Shown here one piece after another: positions 16,287 through 26,089 of a stretch of 64,000 nt of DNA; the stretch's first letter is position 1; each line of letters starts with the position of its first letter. Source of the DNA: Fimbriimonadaceae bacterium (GTDB lineage: Bacteria; Armatimonadota; Fimbriimonadia; Fimbriimonadales; Fimbriimonadaceae). The notes below the pieces were generated by a model. The model ran no database searches, had not been told where the DNA came from, and was given only the letters and a program-made list of their open reading frames with translations. A program made the translations under genes and the position numbers. The stretch lies in contig JAICWL010000003.1 of assembly GCA_025934835.1 (NCBI GenBank), positions 1 through 64,000 on the forward strand, read 5' to 3'.

Positions 16287-16823
16287 GTGCCCGCCATTAT
16301 TCGTCCCTGGAGGCCGGAAGACACCCCCGGCGCCGTGCATGTCGTGAAGAGCGTTTTCGACGAGTACGGCTTCACCTGGGAGGAGTCCGGCTATCACGCC
16401 GACCTCTACGACATTCAGTCGCACTACATCGACGCCGACCACGAATTCTGGGTTGCCGAAGAGGATCGAAGGATCGTCGGAACGGTAGCGCTGGAGACTT
16501 TCCCGAGGCTGCCCGGAGAGCTTGGCAGCGTTACGCGGGTCGGCAGCCAGCCGCGCGTTGCAGGCGCCGACTGCTCGCTCGAGAGGCTGTATGTTCTGAA
16601 GGAGGCGCGACGAACCGGGCTAGGCGGGAACCTCGTGCGCACCGTGCTCGAGCGCGCCGCCCAGCGCCACAAAACCGCCCTCGAAATGTGGAGCGATAAG
16701 CGGTTCGGCGACGCACACAGGCTGTACGCGCGGTTCGGCGCCGAGGTGGTCGGCGAGCGCATCTGCCACGACCCCGATCAGAGTCCCGAATGGGGACTGC
16801 TGGTTCGCCTCGCGGCTACTTAG
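16287..16823 (+). CDS. GNAT family N-acetyltransferase
   Basis: LERLYVLKEARRTGLGGNLVRTVLERA acetyl-CoA binding motif; GTG start. Confidence 0.88.
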   Translation: MPAIIRPWRPEDTPGAVHVVKSVFDEYGFTWEESGYHADLYDIQSHYIDADHEFWVAEEDRRIVGTVALETFPRLPGELGSVTRVGSQPRVAGADCSLERLYVLKEARRTGLGGNLVRTVLERAAQRHKTALEMWSDKRFGDAHRLYARFGAEVVGERICHDPDQSPEWGLLVRLAAT

Positions 16824-18096
16824 CCCGCAGGATCTTGCCGTGGATCGGTGGCTCGGGCGGGCTCACGATTCGCTTCACGTCGATATAGGTCGTGCCGATA
16901 ACGATGAGCAATACGAGAGTGAGCCCTATGGTACTAAGGAGTCCCTGCACCTGAATGCTCAACCGCTTGCCTCCACGCAGCATTTCGGCAAGCGAAACCG
17001 TCATTTGGCCGCCATCCAGCGGCACGATCGGAAGCAGGTTCATGATTCCGAGCGAGATGCTGAGCATGGCCGAGAGCTCGAGAACATACGTCGGCCCAGC
17101 CTGGGTTGCGACCTGCGAGATCTGCACGATCTCGACGGGCCCGCCGACGTTGTCGGACGTGTGCGAGGGGTAGCGGACGATCGATGCCAGGCCACGCAAC
17201 GCGAAGATCGGCTGGTTGACGGCCTCGACGAGGGCATCCGGCAGGTTCAGCCGACGCCGCTCTAACGGCAAAGGCACCACGCCGAGGACCCAGTGGCGTT
17301 TGTATTCACCGGTCGGGATCAAATTCTTGTCCACGACCTGCTCCGCGGTCTTCTCTTGCTCCGGCCTGACGACAGTGGAGACGAGCTTTCCTTTTCGGCT
17401 CACCACGACCTTGAGTGGAGCGCCGTCGCTGTTATCGATGATTTTTCTCGCGTCGTAGAACTCACGGATGGGCGTGCCGTTAATGCTCACGAACAGGTCG
17501 CCCGCTTGGAGCTTGGCTTTATTGGCCGCCCCGCCGGTTACGATACCGCTGATCTCCGGGGACGGATTAGGACGCATCGCGCCCACGGTCATGTAAAGCG
17601 GCACCAGAATGAGAATTCCCGCCAGCACGCTAAACAGCGGACCTGCAAACAGAACGACCAGGCGCTGCCAAGGCGGCTTGCTATAGAACCCTCCGGGAAT
17701 CCGGACCTCGCTGCCATCTTCCTCCGGCATCATTCCCTTGATGCGCACGTAGCCGCCGATAGGCAAGCTGCGGATCGAGAAATCGGTCTCTTCGCGCAGA
17801 GCCGGGCCGCTCGGAGTTTCGATCAACTCCGACATGCGCACCATCTTGCCGCCTTCCAATACCGAGCCTTCGCTGAGGCTCTTGGCGACCGGGTCGGTTC
17901 CAGGCAGGATCGGCACAATGTAAGGTCGGCGCCCGAGCAGCGCGACTCGCTTCCCCATGCCGATCGAAAACTCCTCGACGCCCATATTGAACAGCCGGGC
18001 GAAAGGGTAATGCCCAAGCTCGTGGGCTGCAACCAGCACCGAGAGCATCACGAGTAGCACTATGGCGACTTCGACGTAGTTGTGAATAAATGCCAT
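16816..18096 (-). CDS. rseP: RIP metalloprotease RseP (site-2 protease)
   Basis: AAHELGHYPFARLF HExxH motif, PDZ region, NLLPIVPLDGGQ. Confidence 0.93.
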   Translation of the reverse strand: MAFIHNYVEVAIVLLVMLSVLVAAHELGHYPFARLFNMGVEEFSIGMGKRVALLGRRPYIVPILPGTDPVAKSLSEGSVLEGGKMVRMSELIETPSGPALREETDFSIRSLPIGGYVRIKGMMPEEDGSEVRIPGGFYSKPPWQRLVVLFAGPLFSVLAGILILVPLYMTVGAMRPNPSPEISGIVTGGAANKAKLQAGDLFVSINGTPIREFYDARKIIDNSDGAPLKVVVSRKGKLVSTVVRPEQEKTAEQVVDKNLIPTGEYKRHWVLGVVPLPLERRRLNLPDALVEAVNQPIFALRGLASIVRYPSHTSDNVGGPVEIVQISQVATQAGPTYVLELSAMLSISLGIMNLLPIVPLDGGQMTVSLAEMLRGGKRLSIQVQGLLSTIGLTLVLLIVIGTTYIDVKRIVSPPEPPIHGKILRAK

Positions 18097-18099
18097 GGA

Positions 18100-19218
18100 T
18101 TAGTTCGGCCCGATCAGCATACGTGCCTGGGCTCTCGATTCTGCGTCCGCGGCCAGCACGTTGTCCAGCGAGGACTCCCTAGCCTGGTGCGTTTCGACGA
18201 TCTGTTCGACGATATCCGAGATCTGCAGGAAACCAATTTCGTGGCGCAGAAAAGCAGCTGCCGCTTCCTCGTTCGCGGCGTTCATAGCGCACGGCGTGGT
18301 CCCACCTAGTTCTACGCTACGCCTCGCCAACTTGAGGCAGACGAAGGTCCCCGTGTCGACGGGCTCAAACGTCAATTTCGGCGTCTGGACAGGGTCCCAC
18401 CTGGGCAAGCTGTTTGGCAGGCGGTCGGGAAAGAGCAGCGCATAGGATATCGGCAGCCTCATGTCGGGCCAGCCAAGCTGACCCAAGACGCTTCCATCTT
18501 TGAACCGAACGAAGCTATGCACGATGCTTTGCGGGTGAACCACGACCTCCACTTGGTCGATATTCACGCTAAACAGCCATTTGGCCTCGATCGATTCCAG
18601 CCCCTTGTTCATCAGAGTGGCCGAATCGACCGTGATCTTGCCTCCCATCTTCCACGTCGGGTGATTCAGCGCCTGATCCACAGTCACATTTTCAAGGTCT
18701 GAGCGCGTCTTGCCCCTAAACGGTCCCCCGCTGGCGGTCAGAATCAGCCGATCGACTTGATCCGGCCGGTATCCCTGGAGGCATTGGAATATCGCGCTGT
18801 GCTCGCTGTCGATAGGGGTCATTTTGACCCCGCTCTTCCGAACCTTGGGCATAACGATTTCGCCGGCTGCTACGAGCACCTCCTTGCTCGCGAGCGCTAT
18901 ATCCTTCCCCGCCTCAATCGCCGCGAGGGTCGGCATAAGGCCGATTACGCCCGAGACGGCCACGACCACGATATCAGCCTCCGGGGTGGTGGCGATTTCG
19001 GTTACCGCTTCGATCCCTCCAGGAATGCTGCATCCGCTCGGAGGGCGCATCAGGGCGAGTTTTTTCACTCCGAAGCGCGCTGCTTGCTCTGTTAGAGCTT
19101 GCTCGTTCGAGCCTGCCGCCAAGGCCACCACCTCGAGCTCGCGAGGGTGCTGTGCGATAACGTCGAGCGTCTGCGCGCCTATGCTCCCGGTCGAGCCCAA
19201 TACAGCAACGCGCCTCAC
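18100..19218 (-). CDS. dxr: 1-deoxy-D-xylulose 5-phosphate reductoisomerase
   Basis: VAVLGSTGSIGAQTLDVI, ALASKEVLVAAGE, LTASGGPF, MNKGLESIEAKWLF; GTG start. Confidence 0.95.
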   Translation of the reverse strand: MRRVAVLGSTGSIGAQTLDVIAQHPRELEVVALAAGSNEQALTEQAARFGVKKLALMRPPSGCSIPGGIEAVTEIATTPEADIVVVAVSGVIGLMPTLAAIEAGKDIALASKEVLVAAGEIVMPKVRKSGVKMTPIDSEHSAIFQCLQGYRPDQVDRLILTASGGPFRGKTRSDLENVTVDQALNHPTWKMGGKITVDSATLMNKGLESIEAKWLFSVNIDQVEVVVHPQSIVHSFVRFKDGSVLGQLGWPDMRLPISYALLFPDRLPNSLPRWDPVQTPKLTFEPVDTGTFVCLKLARRSVELGGTTPCAMNAANEEAAAAFLRHEIGFLQISDIVEQIVETHQARESSLDNVLAADAESRAQARMLIGPN

Positions 19219-19224
19219 GCGAAC

Positions 19225-19230
19225 AGTCTA
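19225..19230 (-). promoter_or_regulatory. -10-like TAGACT, 6 nt before dxr GTG
   Basis: Reverse strand TAGACT-gttcgc-GTG. Confidence 0.55.
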
Positions 19231-19269
19231 GCCGCCCGGCGCGCCTCACTCCCGGGACGGTCCGGGTGC

Positions 19270-19275
19270 CATAAT
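19270..19275 (+). promoter_or_regulatory. -10-like CATAAT, 7 nt before lysA ATG (19283)
   Basis: CATAAT-gaaccgt-ATG. Confidence 0.5.
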
Positions 19276-19282
19276 GAACCGT

Positions 19283-20572
19283 ATGCTCTCGGCGCTCGCT
19301 CAGGACACGCGTTTTCGCCTGGATGAGCCCCTAGCAAGACGGCTGGCGGTCCGATACGGTACCCCGCTGTACGTCATCGACGAGCGTCATTTTCGCAGCC
19401 GCATTCGGGATTACCGCGCGGCATTCGTGCTCGACGGGTTCGAGACGGAGATCAGCTATGCGTCCAAAGCCAACTCTACTTTGGCGCTTCTCGCGATTGC
19501 GTACAGCGAAGGTTGCTCGATCGACGCAGCCTCCGAAGGCGAGCTTCGCGCGGCGCTGCTGGCCGGCGTCCCCGCAGGTTCGTGCCACCTGCACGGGAAC
19601 AACAAGTCGCGCGACGAGATCGCATTTGCTCTGGATCAGGGCGTGGGGCATATCGTAGCCGATCACTTCGGGGAGCTGGAGATGATCGCCGGGCTCGGCG
19701 GGCACTCCGCCAAAGTCGTACTGCGGTTGGCGCCAGGCGTCGACCCGATCACTCACGCCAAGATATCCACGGGTCAAGACGACACGAAGTTCGGATTCAA
19801 TATCGCCGACGGCTCCGCAGAAGCGGCAGTCACGAAGTGTCTTTCGCTTGGTCTGAATCTGTACGGATTCCATTGCCACGTGGGCTCGCAGCTCGTCGAT
19901 CCGGAAGCCCAACGGTCTGGCGGAGAGCTCATCGCGGAATTCGCGGTCTCCATGAAGAACCGCCATGGATACGCGGCTCGCTACATCAACGTAGGCGGGG
20001 GGCTGGGCGCGATGTACACCGAGCACGACCGCCCGATGAACGTCGACGAGTATTGCCGGCTCGTAGCCCAAACGCTTCAGACGGCTCTGGCAGGGTCCGG
20101 CTTGCATCCGGTCTTGGGGCAGGAGCCTGGCAGATCGCTCATCGCGGAAAGCGGCGTTACTCTCTACACGGTCGGCGTCGTCAAGACTGTGCCTGCAAAG
20201 GACCGTGGCCGGCGAACCTACGTATGCGTCGATGGTGGACTCAGCGACAACCCCCGTCCAGCGCTTTACGGCTCCAAATACACGGTGGAGCGCGTAGGCG
20301 CACCGGCATGCGCGGGCGCGGCAGTTACGGTATCGGGCCGTCACTGCGAAACCGACAAGCTTTTCGAGGATGTGTCACTGCCAGCGGACATCGCTGCCGG
20401 AGACCTCCTTCAGGTGCTGGTGACCGGCGCCTACAACGCGTCGATGGCGAGCAACTACAACCGGTACCCACGGCCGGCGATGGTGCTTATCCGCCAGGAC
20501 GGCAGCGATTCGTTGATCGCCCGGCGCGATTCCTGGGACGAGATGTTCGCGAGGGAGCGCGTTCCAGAGTAA
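19283..20572 (+). CDS. lysA: Diaminopimelate decarboxylase
   Basis: YGTPLYVIDERHFRSRI, EISYASKANSTLALLAIA, FHCHVGSQL, PGRSLIAESG. ATG 19283 preferred over 19274. Confidence 0.92.
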   Translation: MLSALAQDTRFRLDEPLARRLAVRYGTPLYVIDERHFRSRIRDYRAAFVLDGFETEISYASKANSTLALLAIAYSEGCSIDAASEGELRAALLAGVPAGSCHLHGNNKSRDEIAFALDQGVGHIVADHFGELEMIAGLGGHSAKVVLRLAPGVDPITHAKISTGQDDTKFGFNIADGSAEAAVTKCLSLGLNLYGFHCHVGSQLVDPEAQRSGGELIAEFAVSMKNRHGYAARYINVGGGLGAMYTEHDRPMNVDEYCRLVAQTLQTALAGSGLHPVLGQEPGRSLIAESGVTLYTVGVVKTVPAKDRGRRTYVCVDGGLSDNPRPALYGSKYTVERVGAPACAGAAVTVSGRHCETDKLFEDVSLPADIAAGDLLQVLVTGAYNASMASNYNRYPRPAMVLIRQDGSDSLIARRDSWDEMFARERVPE

Positions 20573-20575
20573 GCA

Positions 20576-21253
20576 GTGTTTCAGCACATCCCCCCGGTTC
20601 CCGATTTGATCGCGATCATCGTGGTCATTTTCTTCGCCATCGGCATTCACGAATACGCCCACTGCAAGTTCGCGGACATGGCCGGCGACCCCACGCCGCG
20701 CTACTACGGCCGGGTAACGCTGAACTTGACCAAGCATTTCGAGCTGATGGGCACGATCATGATGCTTGCCACGGCGCTTTCGGGATACGGATGCGGATGG
20801 GGGAAGCCCGCGCCGATGGATCCGCGCAAGATGCGCAATCCGCGATGGGATTTGTTCGCCGCGGTAGCGGCGGGCCCCATATCGAATCTCGTGCAGGCTG
20901 TCGTCTACGGAATCGCCCTGCGCCTGATACTCCGCCTCGCGCCTGGTGCACTGGAGGGCGGCGGATTTCTATTCGTGCTGCTCGAGGAAGGGATCATCAT
21001 CAACCTTTCGCTGTGCCTGTTCAACCTCATCCCTTTCGGGCCTCTCGATGGTCACTGGCTCGTTGGTCAGCTTCTGCCCGACCCTTATCGGCATTCCTGG
21101 TACAAATTCAACCGCCAGATCGGCATGATCGGCTTGTTCGTGGCCATCGTGGCGCTCGACATGATTCATAACAACGGGGGCCCGGACATCCTGGGCATGA
21201 TCATTTTCCCGCCGCTCAGGTTCGCCTTTAGGCTGATTACGGGCATCGGCTAG
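20576..21253 (+). CDS. Site-2 protease family / M50 peptidase
   Basis: GIHEYAHCKFAD zinc motif, NLIPFGPLDGH. Confidence 0.88.
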   Translation: MFQHIPPVPDLIAIIVVIFFAIGIHEYAHCKFADMAGDPTPRYYGRVTLNLTKHFELMGTIMMLATALSGYGCGWGKPAPMDPRKMRNPRWDLFAAVAAGPISNLVQAVVYGIALRLILRLAPGALEGGGFLFVLLEEGIIINLSLCLFNLIPFGPLDGHWLVGQLLPDPYRHSWYKFNRQIGMIGLFVAIVALDMIHNNGGPDILGMIIFPPLRFAFRLITGIG

Positions 21254-21260
21254 CGCACTC

Positions 21261-22256
21261 ATGAACGATAGCAACCGAATTCTTAGCGGCATGAGGTCGA
21301 CCAACCCTCGGCTTCACCTCGGCAACTACGAGGGCGCTCTGCGGAACTGGGTTGACCTTCAGAACAAGGGGTTCAAGATGTACTGCATGGTGGCGGACCT
21401 GCATGCCCTCACCACCATGTACGAGGAGTCAGCCGAAGCCAGCCGCAACGCACGCGAAGTGGCCAAGGACTTCGTGGCGGGAGGCATCGATCCATCGCGC
21501 TCGTCAGTGTTCGTTCAGAGCCATGTGCCCGAGCATTCGGAGCTGCATCTTCTGCTTTCGATGATCACGCCTCTCGGATGGCTGGAGCGTGTGCCGACCT
21601 ACAAGGAGAAACAAGAGGACCTTGGCTCCGCGGAGCGCGAGCCGTACGGCTTGCTCGGCTACCCGGTGCTGCAATCCGCCGACATCCTTCTTTACAAACC
21701 GTACGGTGTGCCGGTCGGGCGCGACCAGGCGCCGCACCTGGAGATCGGCAACGACATCGCCGCTCGCTTCAACCGGCTGTATGGCCGCGAGGTGTTTCAG
21801 CCGTACAAGTATCTGATTCCGGAGGACGAGCTGCGCGCGAAAGTGCCCGGCCTCGACATGCGCAAGATGAGCAAGTCGTACGACAACTGCATCTATCTGA
21901 GCGATACCGAGGATCAAACGGCTGCGAAAATCAAACAGGCTTTCACAACGCCTACCAAGATCCGGCTGACCGACCCCGGCCAGCCCGAAGGGTGTGCCGT
22001 GTGCCAGTATTTGCGGCTCTATTCACCGGATTGGGAGCGGCAGTGGGAAGAGGATCGGCAAGGGTTGCGCGGCTGCAGCCAAAACAAGAAGGAGCTCACC
22101 GAGATTCTCAACGAGTATCTGCGGCCGATCCGCGAACGGAGGGCGCTGCTGGACGACGCCGCTATCGAAGAGATCCTCTGCCGGGGGGCCGAAGAGGCTC
22201 GGGGATTCGCTTCCAAGACGCTCGCAGAAGTCAAGTCGGCCATGGGGATGTTCTAG
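21261..22256 (+). CDS. trpS: Tryptophanyl-tRNA synthetase
   Basis: ILSGMRSTNPRLHLGNYEGAL, VGRDQAPHLEIGNDIAARFN, KMSKSYDN (KMSKS). Confidence 0.95.
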   Translation: MNDSNRILSGMRSTNPRLHLGNYEGALRNWVDLQNKGFKMYCMVADLHALTTMYEESAEASRNAREVAKDFVAGGIDPSRSSVFVQSHVPEHSELHLLLSMITPLGWLERVPTYKEKQEDLGSAEREPYGLLGYPVLQSADILLYKPYGVPVGRDQAPHLEIGNDIAARFNRLYGREVFQPYKYLIPEDELRAKVPGLDMRKMSKSYDNCIYLSDTEDQTAAKIKQAFTTPTKIRLTDPGQPEGCAVCQYLRLYSPDWERQWEEDRQGLRGCSQNKKELTEILNEYLRPIRERRALLDDAAIEEILCRGAEEARGFASKTLAEVKSAMGMF

Positions 22257-22259
22257 CCG

Positions 22260-23036
22260 ATGCCGCCGGGCCCGCTGGATGCCGAGGCGATATTCTTCGA
22301 CCTGGACGACACGCTCTGCGGCTACTGGGAGGCAAGCAAGGCGGCGCTAAAGCGGGCGTTCGAAGAGTGCGGCCCTCCGGGGCTCACACCGGACGAGCTC
22401 ATGGATCATTGGGCCGCTGAATTCCGCGAGTTCGCTCCGAGCCTGAAGCGGCTTGGATGGTATCCGGCCTATCTCGAGAGCGGCGAGCCGACGCGGACCG
22501 AGCAGATGCGCCGGACCCTGACTCGTGCTCGATGCGCTGACGAACAGTGTGCGCAGGCGCTTTCGGATTGCTACCTCCGGCATCGGGTCGACGGCCTACG
22601 GCTCTTCGACGGCGCGTTCGAGGTCCTCAAAAAGCTGAAGCGAAGATATCCGCTGGGACTGATCACGAACGGTCCCGCCGACACGCAGCGGCAAGAAATC
22701 GAGGTCTTGGGGATCGGAAGCTACTTCGACACGATATTGATCGAAGGTGAGATGGGCGAGGGCAAGCCTAACGTGAGCGTTTTTCGGCGAGCCGAGGCGG
22801 CGGTCGGGATGCCGCCCGAGAAGATTGTGTTCATCGGCAACAGTTACGCGCACGACATTTTGCCGGCGATCCAGGCGGGTTGGAAGACGGTTTGGATGCG
22901 TCGGCCCACCGACGTCCCTCCAAGCCATGGAGGAGTTACCACGCGCCCGGAAGAGCTTCCTGAAGGAGCACCCGAGCCGGATGCGGTGATTATCGAGCTC
23001 CGCGAGCTGCTGGGTCTGCTGGACCTCGGCGGTTAG
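22260..23036 (+). CDS. HAD family hydrolase
   Basis: AIFFDLDDTLCGY, LGLITNGPADTQ, VFIGNSYAHDI. Confidence 0.9.
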   Translation: MPPGPLDAEAIFFDLDDTLCGYWEASKAALKRAFEECGPPGLTPDELMDHWAAEFREFAPSLKRLGWYPAYLESGEPTRTEQMRRTLTRARCADEQCAQALSDCYLRHRVDGLRLFDGAFEVLKKLKRRYPLGLITNGPADTQRQEIEVLGIGSYFDTILIEGEMGEGKPNVSVFRRAEAAVGMPPEKIVFIGNSYAHDILPAIQAGWKTVWMRRPTDVPPSHGGVTTRPEELPEGAPEPDAVIIELRELLGLLDLGG

Positions 23037-23113
23037 GGGCGCGTTCGCGTTCCAGTCCGCGATCTTGCACAATTTGCACGGTCCGATGCGTGGCACTCCC
23101 GGACGAACCCCTA

Positions 23114-23119
23114 TAGAAT
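23114..23119 (+). promoter_or_regulatory. -10-like TAGAAT, 6 nt before ATG 23126
   Basis: TAGAAT-gcgaac-ATG. Confidence 0.6.
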
Positions 23120-23125
23120 GCGAAC

Positions 23126-23650
23126 ATGACCCGCGAGGATTTGGGGTTCGTCCTCAGCCGTTTCGCTTCCGTCCTGGTGCTATTGGAGTTACTTCGGTTG
23201 CTCCAAGCGTTGCCTAGCAGCTATGCCCTGGCAAACATGCCGACTGAGAGCTATGGGCGTCAGAGTTTTCTGATTTCTATAGCGGTCGACCTGTTCGCCG
23301 GTGGGTTGGCCGTACTTCTTTGGACGTGCGCCGATCGATTCGGCCGCTCTCTCGGTGGAAAGTCAAAGGGGGGGTTGCGACTCACCACCCGTGGTGCGCA
23401 GCGCGTGATGTTTTCGAGCCTGGGCCTTTATCTGCTCGCAGTCGGACTGGCTGGTCTAGCGGGCACTTGGGGCGGGTACCTAAGCGGCCCGATGCCGAGC
23501 TTCTTCGGCTCCAATTCGTACGTGAGCCGATTCATTGGGGAGGGAGTGGAGGCGTTGATAGGCGCGGCGATCTTGACGCGTTACAACTGGGTTGCGGTAC
23601 TCCACTTTTTGCGTGGGTGGCCGGGCGACCGCGCACTGGAGAAGGATTAG
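23126..23650 (+). CDS. Hypothetical integral membrane protein
   Basis: Several hydrophobic segments, no recognised family. Confidence 0.7.
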   Translation: MTREDLGFVLSRFASVLVLLELLRLLQALPSSYALANMPTESYGRQSFLISIAVDLFAGGLAVLLWTCADRFGRSLGGKSKGGLRLTTRGAQRVMFSSLGLYLLAVGLAGLAGTWGGYLSGPMPSFFGSNSYVSRFIGEGVEALIGAAILTRYNWVAVLHFLRGWPGDRALEKD

Positions 23651-23735
23651 GCGATCTGCCCGGCGAGGAATCGGATGGACCCAGTTGGCCTCGCCGCCCA
23701 CCCGAGGAGCGCCAGCCAAGTACAATTCTTCCAAT

Positions 23736-24830
23736 ATGTCTACTCTCGCGCCAGAGCGGCATGGGAACGTTTCGATCGATTCGATCGCCGACAAGGTGTT
23801 CGCCGGAGCGAGGATTCCATCCGAGGACGCGCTCTTCCTCTTCAACCACCCGAACCTCATCGAGCTTGCCACGCTCGCGAACGCCCGTCGTCAGAGCCTT
23901 GTGCCCGGCGATACGGTGACCTACATCATCGGGCGTATCCTCAACTACACCAATGTCTGCTGGGTGCGGTGCAAGTTTTGCGCGTTCTACCGAACGCCAG
24001 GACACGAGGAGGGATACGCGCTCAGCGACCAGGAGATCTTGGACAAGGTCGGGGACACAGTAGCCAAGGGGGGCGTCGAGATCCTCTTTCAGGGAGGTCT
24101 GAACCCCAAGCTGAAGATCGACTACTACGAGCACATTTTCCAGAAAATCCTGGCGGAGTATCCCGGGGTCATTCTCCACGCTCTCTCGCCGGCCGAGATT
24201 ATCTACATCGCGCACATCTCGCGCCTGTCGCTGCACGACTGCCTCGTGAGGCTGAAGGCAGCCGGCCTGCATTCGATTCCGGGCGCGGGCGGCGAAATAC
24301 TCGTGGACCGAGTGCGTAAGATCATCGCGCCGTACAAGGATACGACCGAGGAGTGGCTCGAATGCATGAGGGCGGCCTCGTCCCTAGGGCTTCGGAGCAC
24401 TGCGTCGATGATGTTCGGCCACGTGGAGACGGTCGAGGACCGTGTCGAGCACCTTCAGCGGATCCGGGACCTCCAGGACGAATGCGAGCCGTTTAGAGCC
24501 TTCATCACCTGGAATTTCCAGCCGGAAGACACAAATCTTCCAATCGCGCATAAGGCGTCCGGATTCGATTACCTTCGAACGGTGGCCGTGTCGCGAATCT
24601 TCCTGGACAACGTAGCCAATCTCCAAGTCTCGATCCTCACTCAGGGGCCCAAAATCGCGCAAGCAGCGCTCGGATACGGCGCGAACGATTTCGGCTCCGT
24701 GATGATCGAGGAGAACGTGGTGTCCGCCGCCGGGAACAAGTTCATCTTGAGCTCCGAAGAGTTCGAGCGGCTGATCCGCAGCGCGGGTTATGAGCCTAGG
24801 CGTCGCAATACGCGGTACGAGCTGATCTGA
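23736..24830 (+). CDS. mqnC: Dehypoxanthine futalosine cyclase (radical SAM, menaquinone futalosine pathway)
   Basis: NYTNVCWVRCKFCAFYR (CX3CX2C), EILFQGGLNPKLKIDYYEHIF, SMMFGHVET, ANDFGSVMIEENVVSAAG. Confidence 0.92.
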   Translation: MSTLAPERHGNVSIDSIADKVFAGARIPSEDALFLFNHPNLIELATLANARRQSLVPGDTVTYIIGRILNYTNVCWVRCKFCAFYRTPGHEEGYALSDQEILDKVGDTVAKGGVEILFQGGLNPKLKIDYYEHIFQKILAEYPGVILHALSPAEIIYIAHISRLSLHDCLVRLKAAGLHSIPGAGGEILVDRVRKIIAPYKDTTEEWLECMRAASSLGLRSTASMMFGHVETVEDRVEHLQRIRDLQDECEPFRAFITWNFQPEDTNLPIAHKASGFDYLRTVAVSRIFLDNVANLQVSILTQGPKIAQAALGYGANDFGSVMIEENVVSAAGNKFILSSEEFERLIRSAGYEPRRRNTRYELI

Positions 24831-24838
24831 CTCCCCAA

Positions 24839-24871
24839 GACGTAGCTTGGACTTTCCGTCCAAGCTACGTC
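24839..24871. terminator. Perfect 14-bp inverted repeat between convergent genes
   Basis: GACGTAGCTTGGAC-TTTCC-GTCCAAGCTACGTC between mqnC and the lipoprotein. Confidence 0.7.
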
Positions 24872-24882
24872 GGCTCCGCGAA

Positions 24883-26022
24883 TTATTTCCTAGGACGCCG
24901 CAATTGCAGGTCCAGCGTCAGTCTGCTTCGAGAGCGGCCCAGCAGGCTTGTCCAGTACGTCGTGGAAAGAATCGTGCTCGAAGCCTTTACGAGCACCCGG
25001 CTGGCGGTGCTTCCCGCCGCGTTCGAGTTGACCGTGTATACCCCTGAGAGGGCCGGGTCGACCGTGCTGAAGCCGGCGTAGGACAGCTTCGAGCCGTCGT
25101 CGTTGAACGAGGGGCCCACCTCCAGAAGATCGGCTGTGTTCGTGACCTGGGTTACGTTCGCACCCGTTGAGCTGATCGTGTAGAGATCGACGCTCGAACC
25201 GTCGGTCGAAGCTCCCGAGAACGCGATCTTCGAGCCGTCGCGGCTATAGGAGGGCTGCCTCTCGTCCAGATTCGGCGTGTTGGTGATCTGCTGCATCCCG
25301 GTGCCGTCCAGCCGGATCGTATAAATGTCCCCGAAGTCCGGATTCAATTTGGTGTACACGGCGCGGTTGCCGTCCGGGCTGAGGGTGAAATCTTCGGCGT
25401 CGTCCAGGATAACGGCCGTCGATCCGCCAATCGGCGTTTCGTACAGATGCGGGGTGGGGTCCGGATCCTGCGTGGCATTGAAGATGACCGTGTGACCGTT
25501 CGGCGTCACCTGTATCCCGAAGACGTTCGAGAAGGTTGGAGACAGAAGCGTCTTCGCGCCGACATTGGTAAGCGAGCTGTTCGAGTAGATGCCGTAGTTG
25601 CCGCCGCTGACGGGCTGGAAGGCGAACACAACCCTCGCATTCGCTGCAGCGTCGGGCGCCGAGTTCGGACCGAATGCTGCAAACTGAGCGCCAAGCGTTC
25701 CGAAAAGGGTGTCGTTCGCGCCGTTCGGATCGATGTGCCTGATCTCTGCCGTGACATTGTCCGAAGCGATGTCCGAGTAGAAAATTGTGTTCGGCGGGAG
25801 CGTTCCCATTGTCCCCGAAGTCGTCGACGTGGTGGAGGTCGTGGAGGTCGTGGACGTCGTGCTCGTTGTAGAAGTCGTGCTGGTGGTCGATGTCGTCGAG
25901 GTGGTGCCACCCGTGGCCGATACGGTTCCTCCCGCGCCTCCGCATCCGATCACGACCGCGGCAGCAGCGACTGCGATCGCTCCGATGAATCCGTTCAGCC
26001 CTTTCCAACTCGATGGTTTCAT
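24883..26022 (-). CDS. Lipoprotein with TTS linker and WD40-like/TolB-type beta-propeller
   Basis: IAVAAAAVVIGCGG lipobox; (TTS)n; PSYSRDGSKIAFSG, FTLSPDGNRAVYT propeller repeats. Confidence 0.85.
   Translation of the reverse strand: MKPSSWKGLNGFIGAIAVAAAAVVIGCGGAGGTVSATGGTTSTTSTTSTTSTTSTTSTTSTTSTTSTTSGTMGTLPPNTIFYSDIASDNVTAEIRHIDPNGANDTLFGTLGAQFAAFGPNSAPDAAANARVVFAFQPVSGGNYGIYSNSSLTNVGAKTLLSPTFSNVFGIQVTPNGHTVIFNATQDPDPTPHLYETPIGGSTAVILDDAEDFTLSPDGNRAVYTKLNPDFGDIYTIRLDGTGMQQITNTPNLDERQPSYSRDGSKIAFSGASTDGSSVDLYTISSTGANVTQVTNTADLLEVGPSFNDDGSKLSYAGFSTVDPALSGVYTVNSNAAGSTASRVLVKASSTILSTTYWTSLLGRSRSRLTLDLQLRRPRK
25817..25906. repeat. 9-bp minisatellite-like tandem repeat encoding (Thr-Thr-Ser)n
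   Basis: Imperfect gtsgtsgas units within the lipoprotein CDS. Confidence 0.8.
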
Positions 26023-26089
26023 AGTTCTCCCATAGTCCCCGCAGGCGTGGACAAACCACAGCACAGACGATTTGTGAAGCCTCTCAGGT

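Noticed and set aside
25817-25906. Possible CRISPR or intergenic satellite
   Set aside because: Units are 9 bp, in-frame within a CDS, with no spacers; coding minisatellite.
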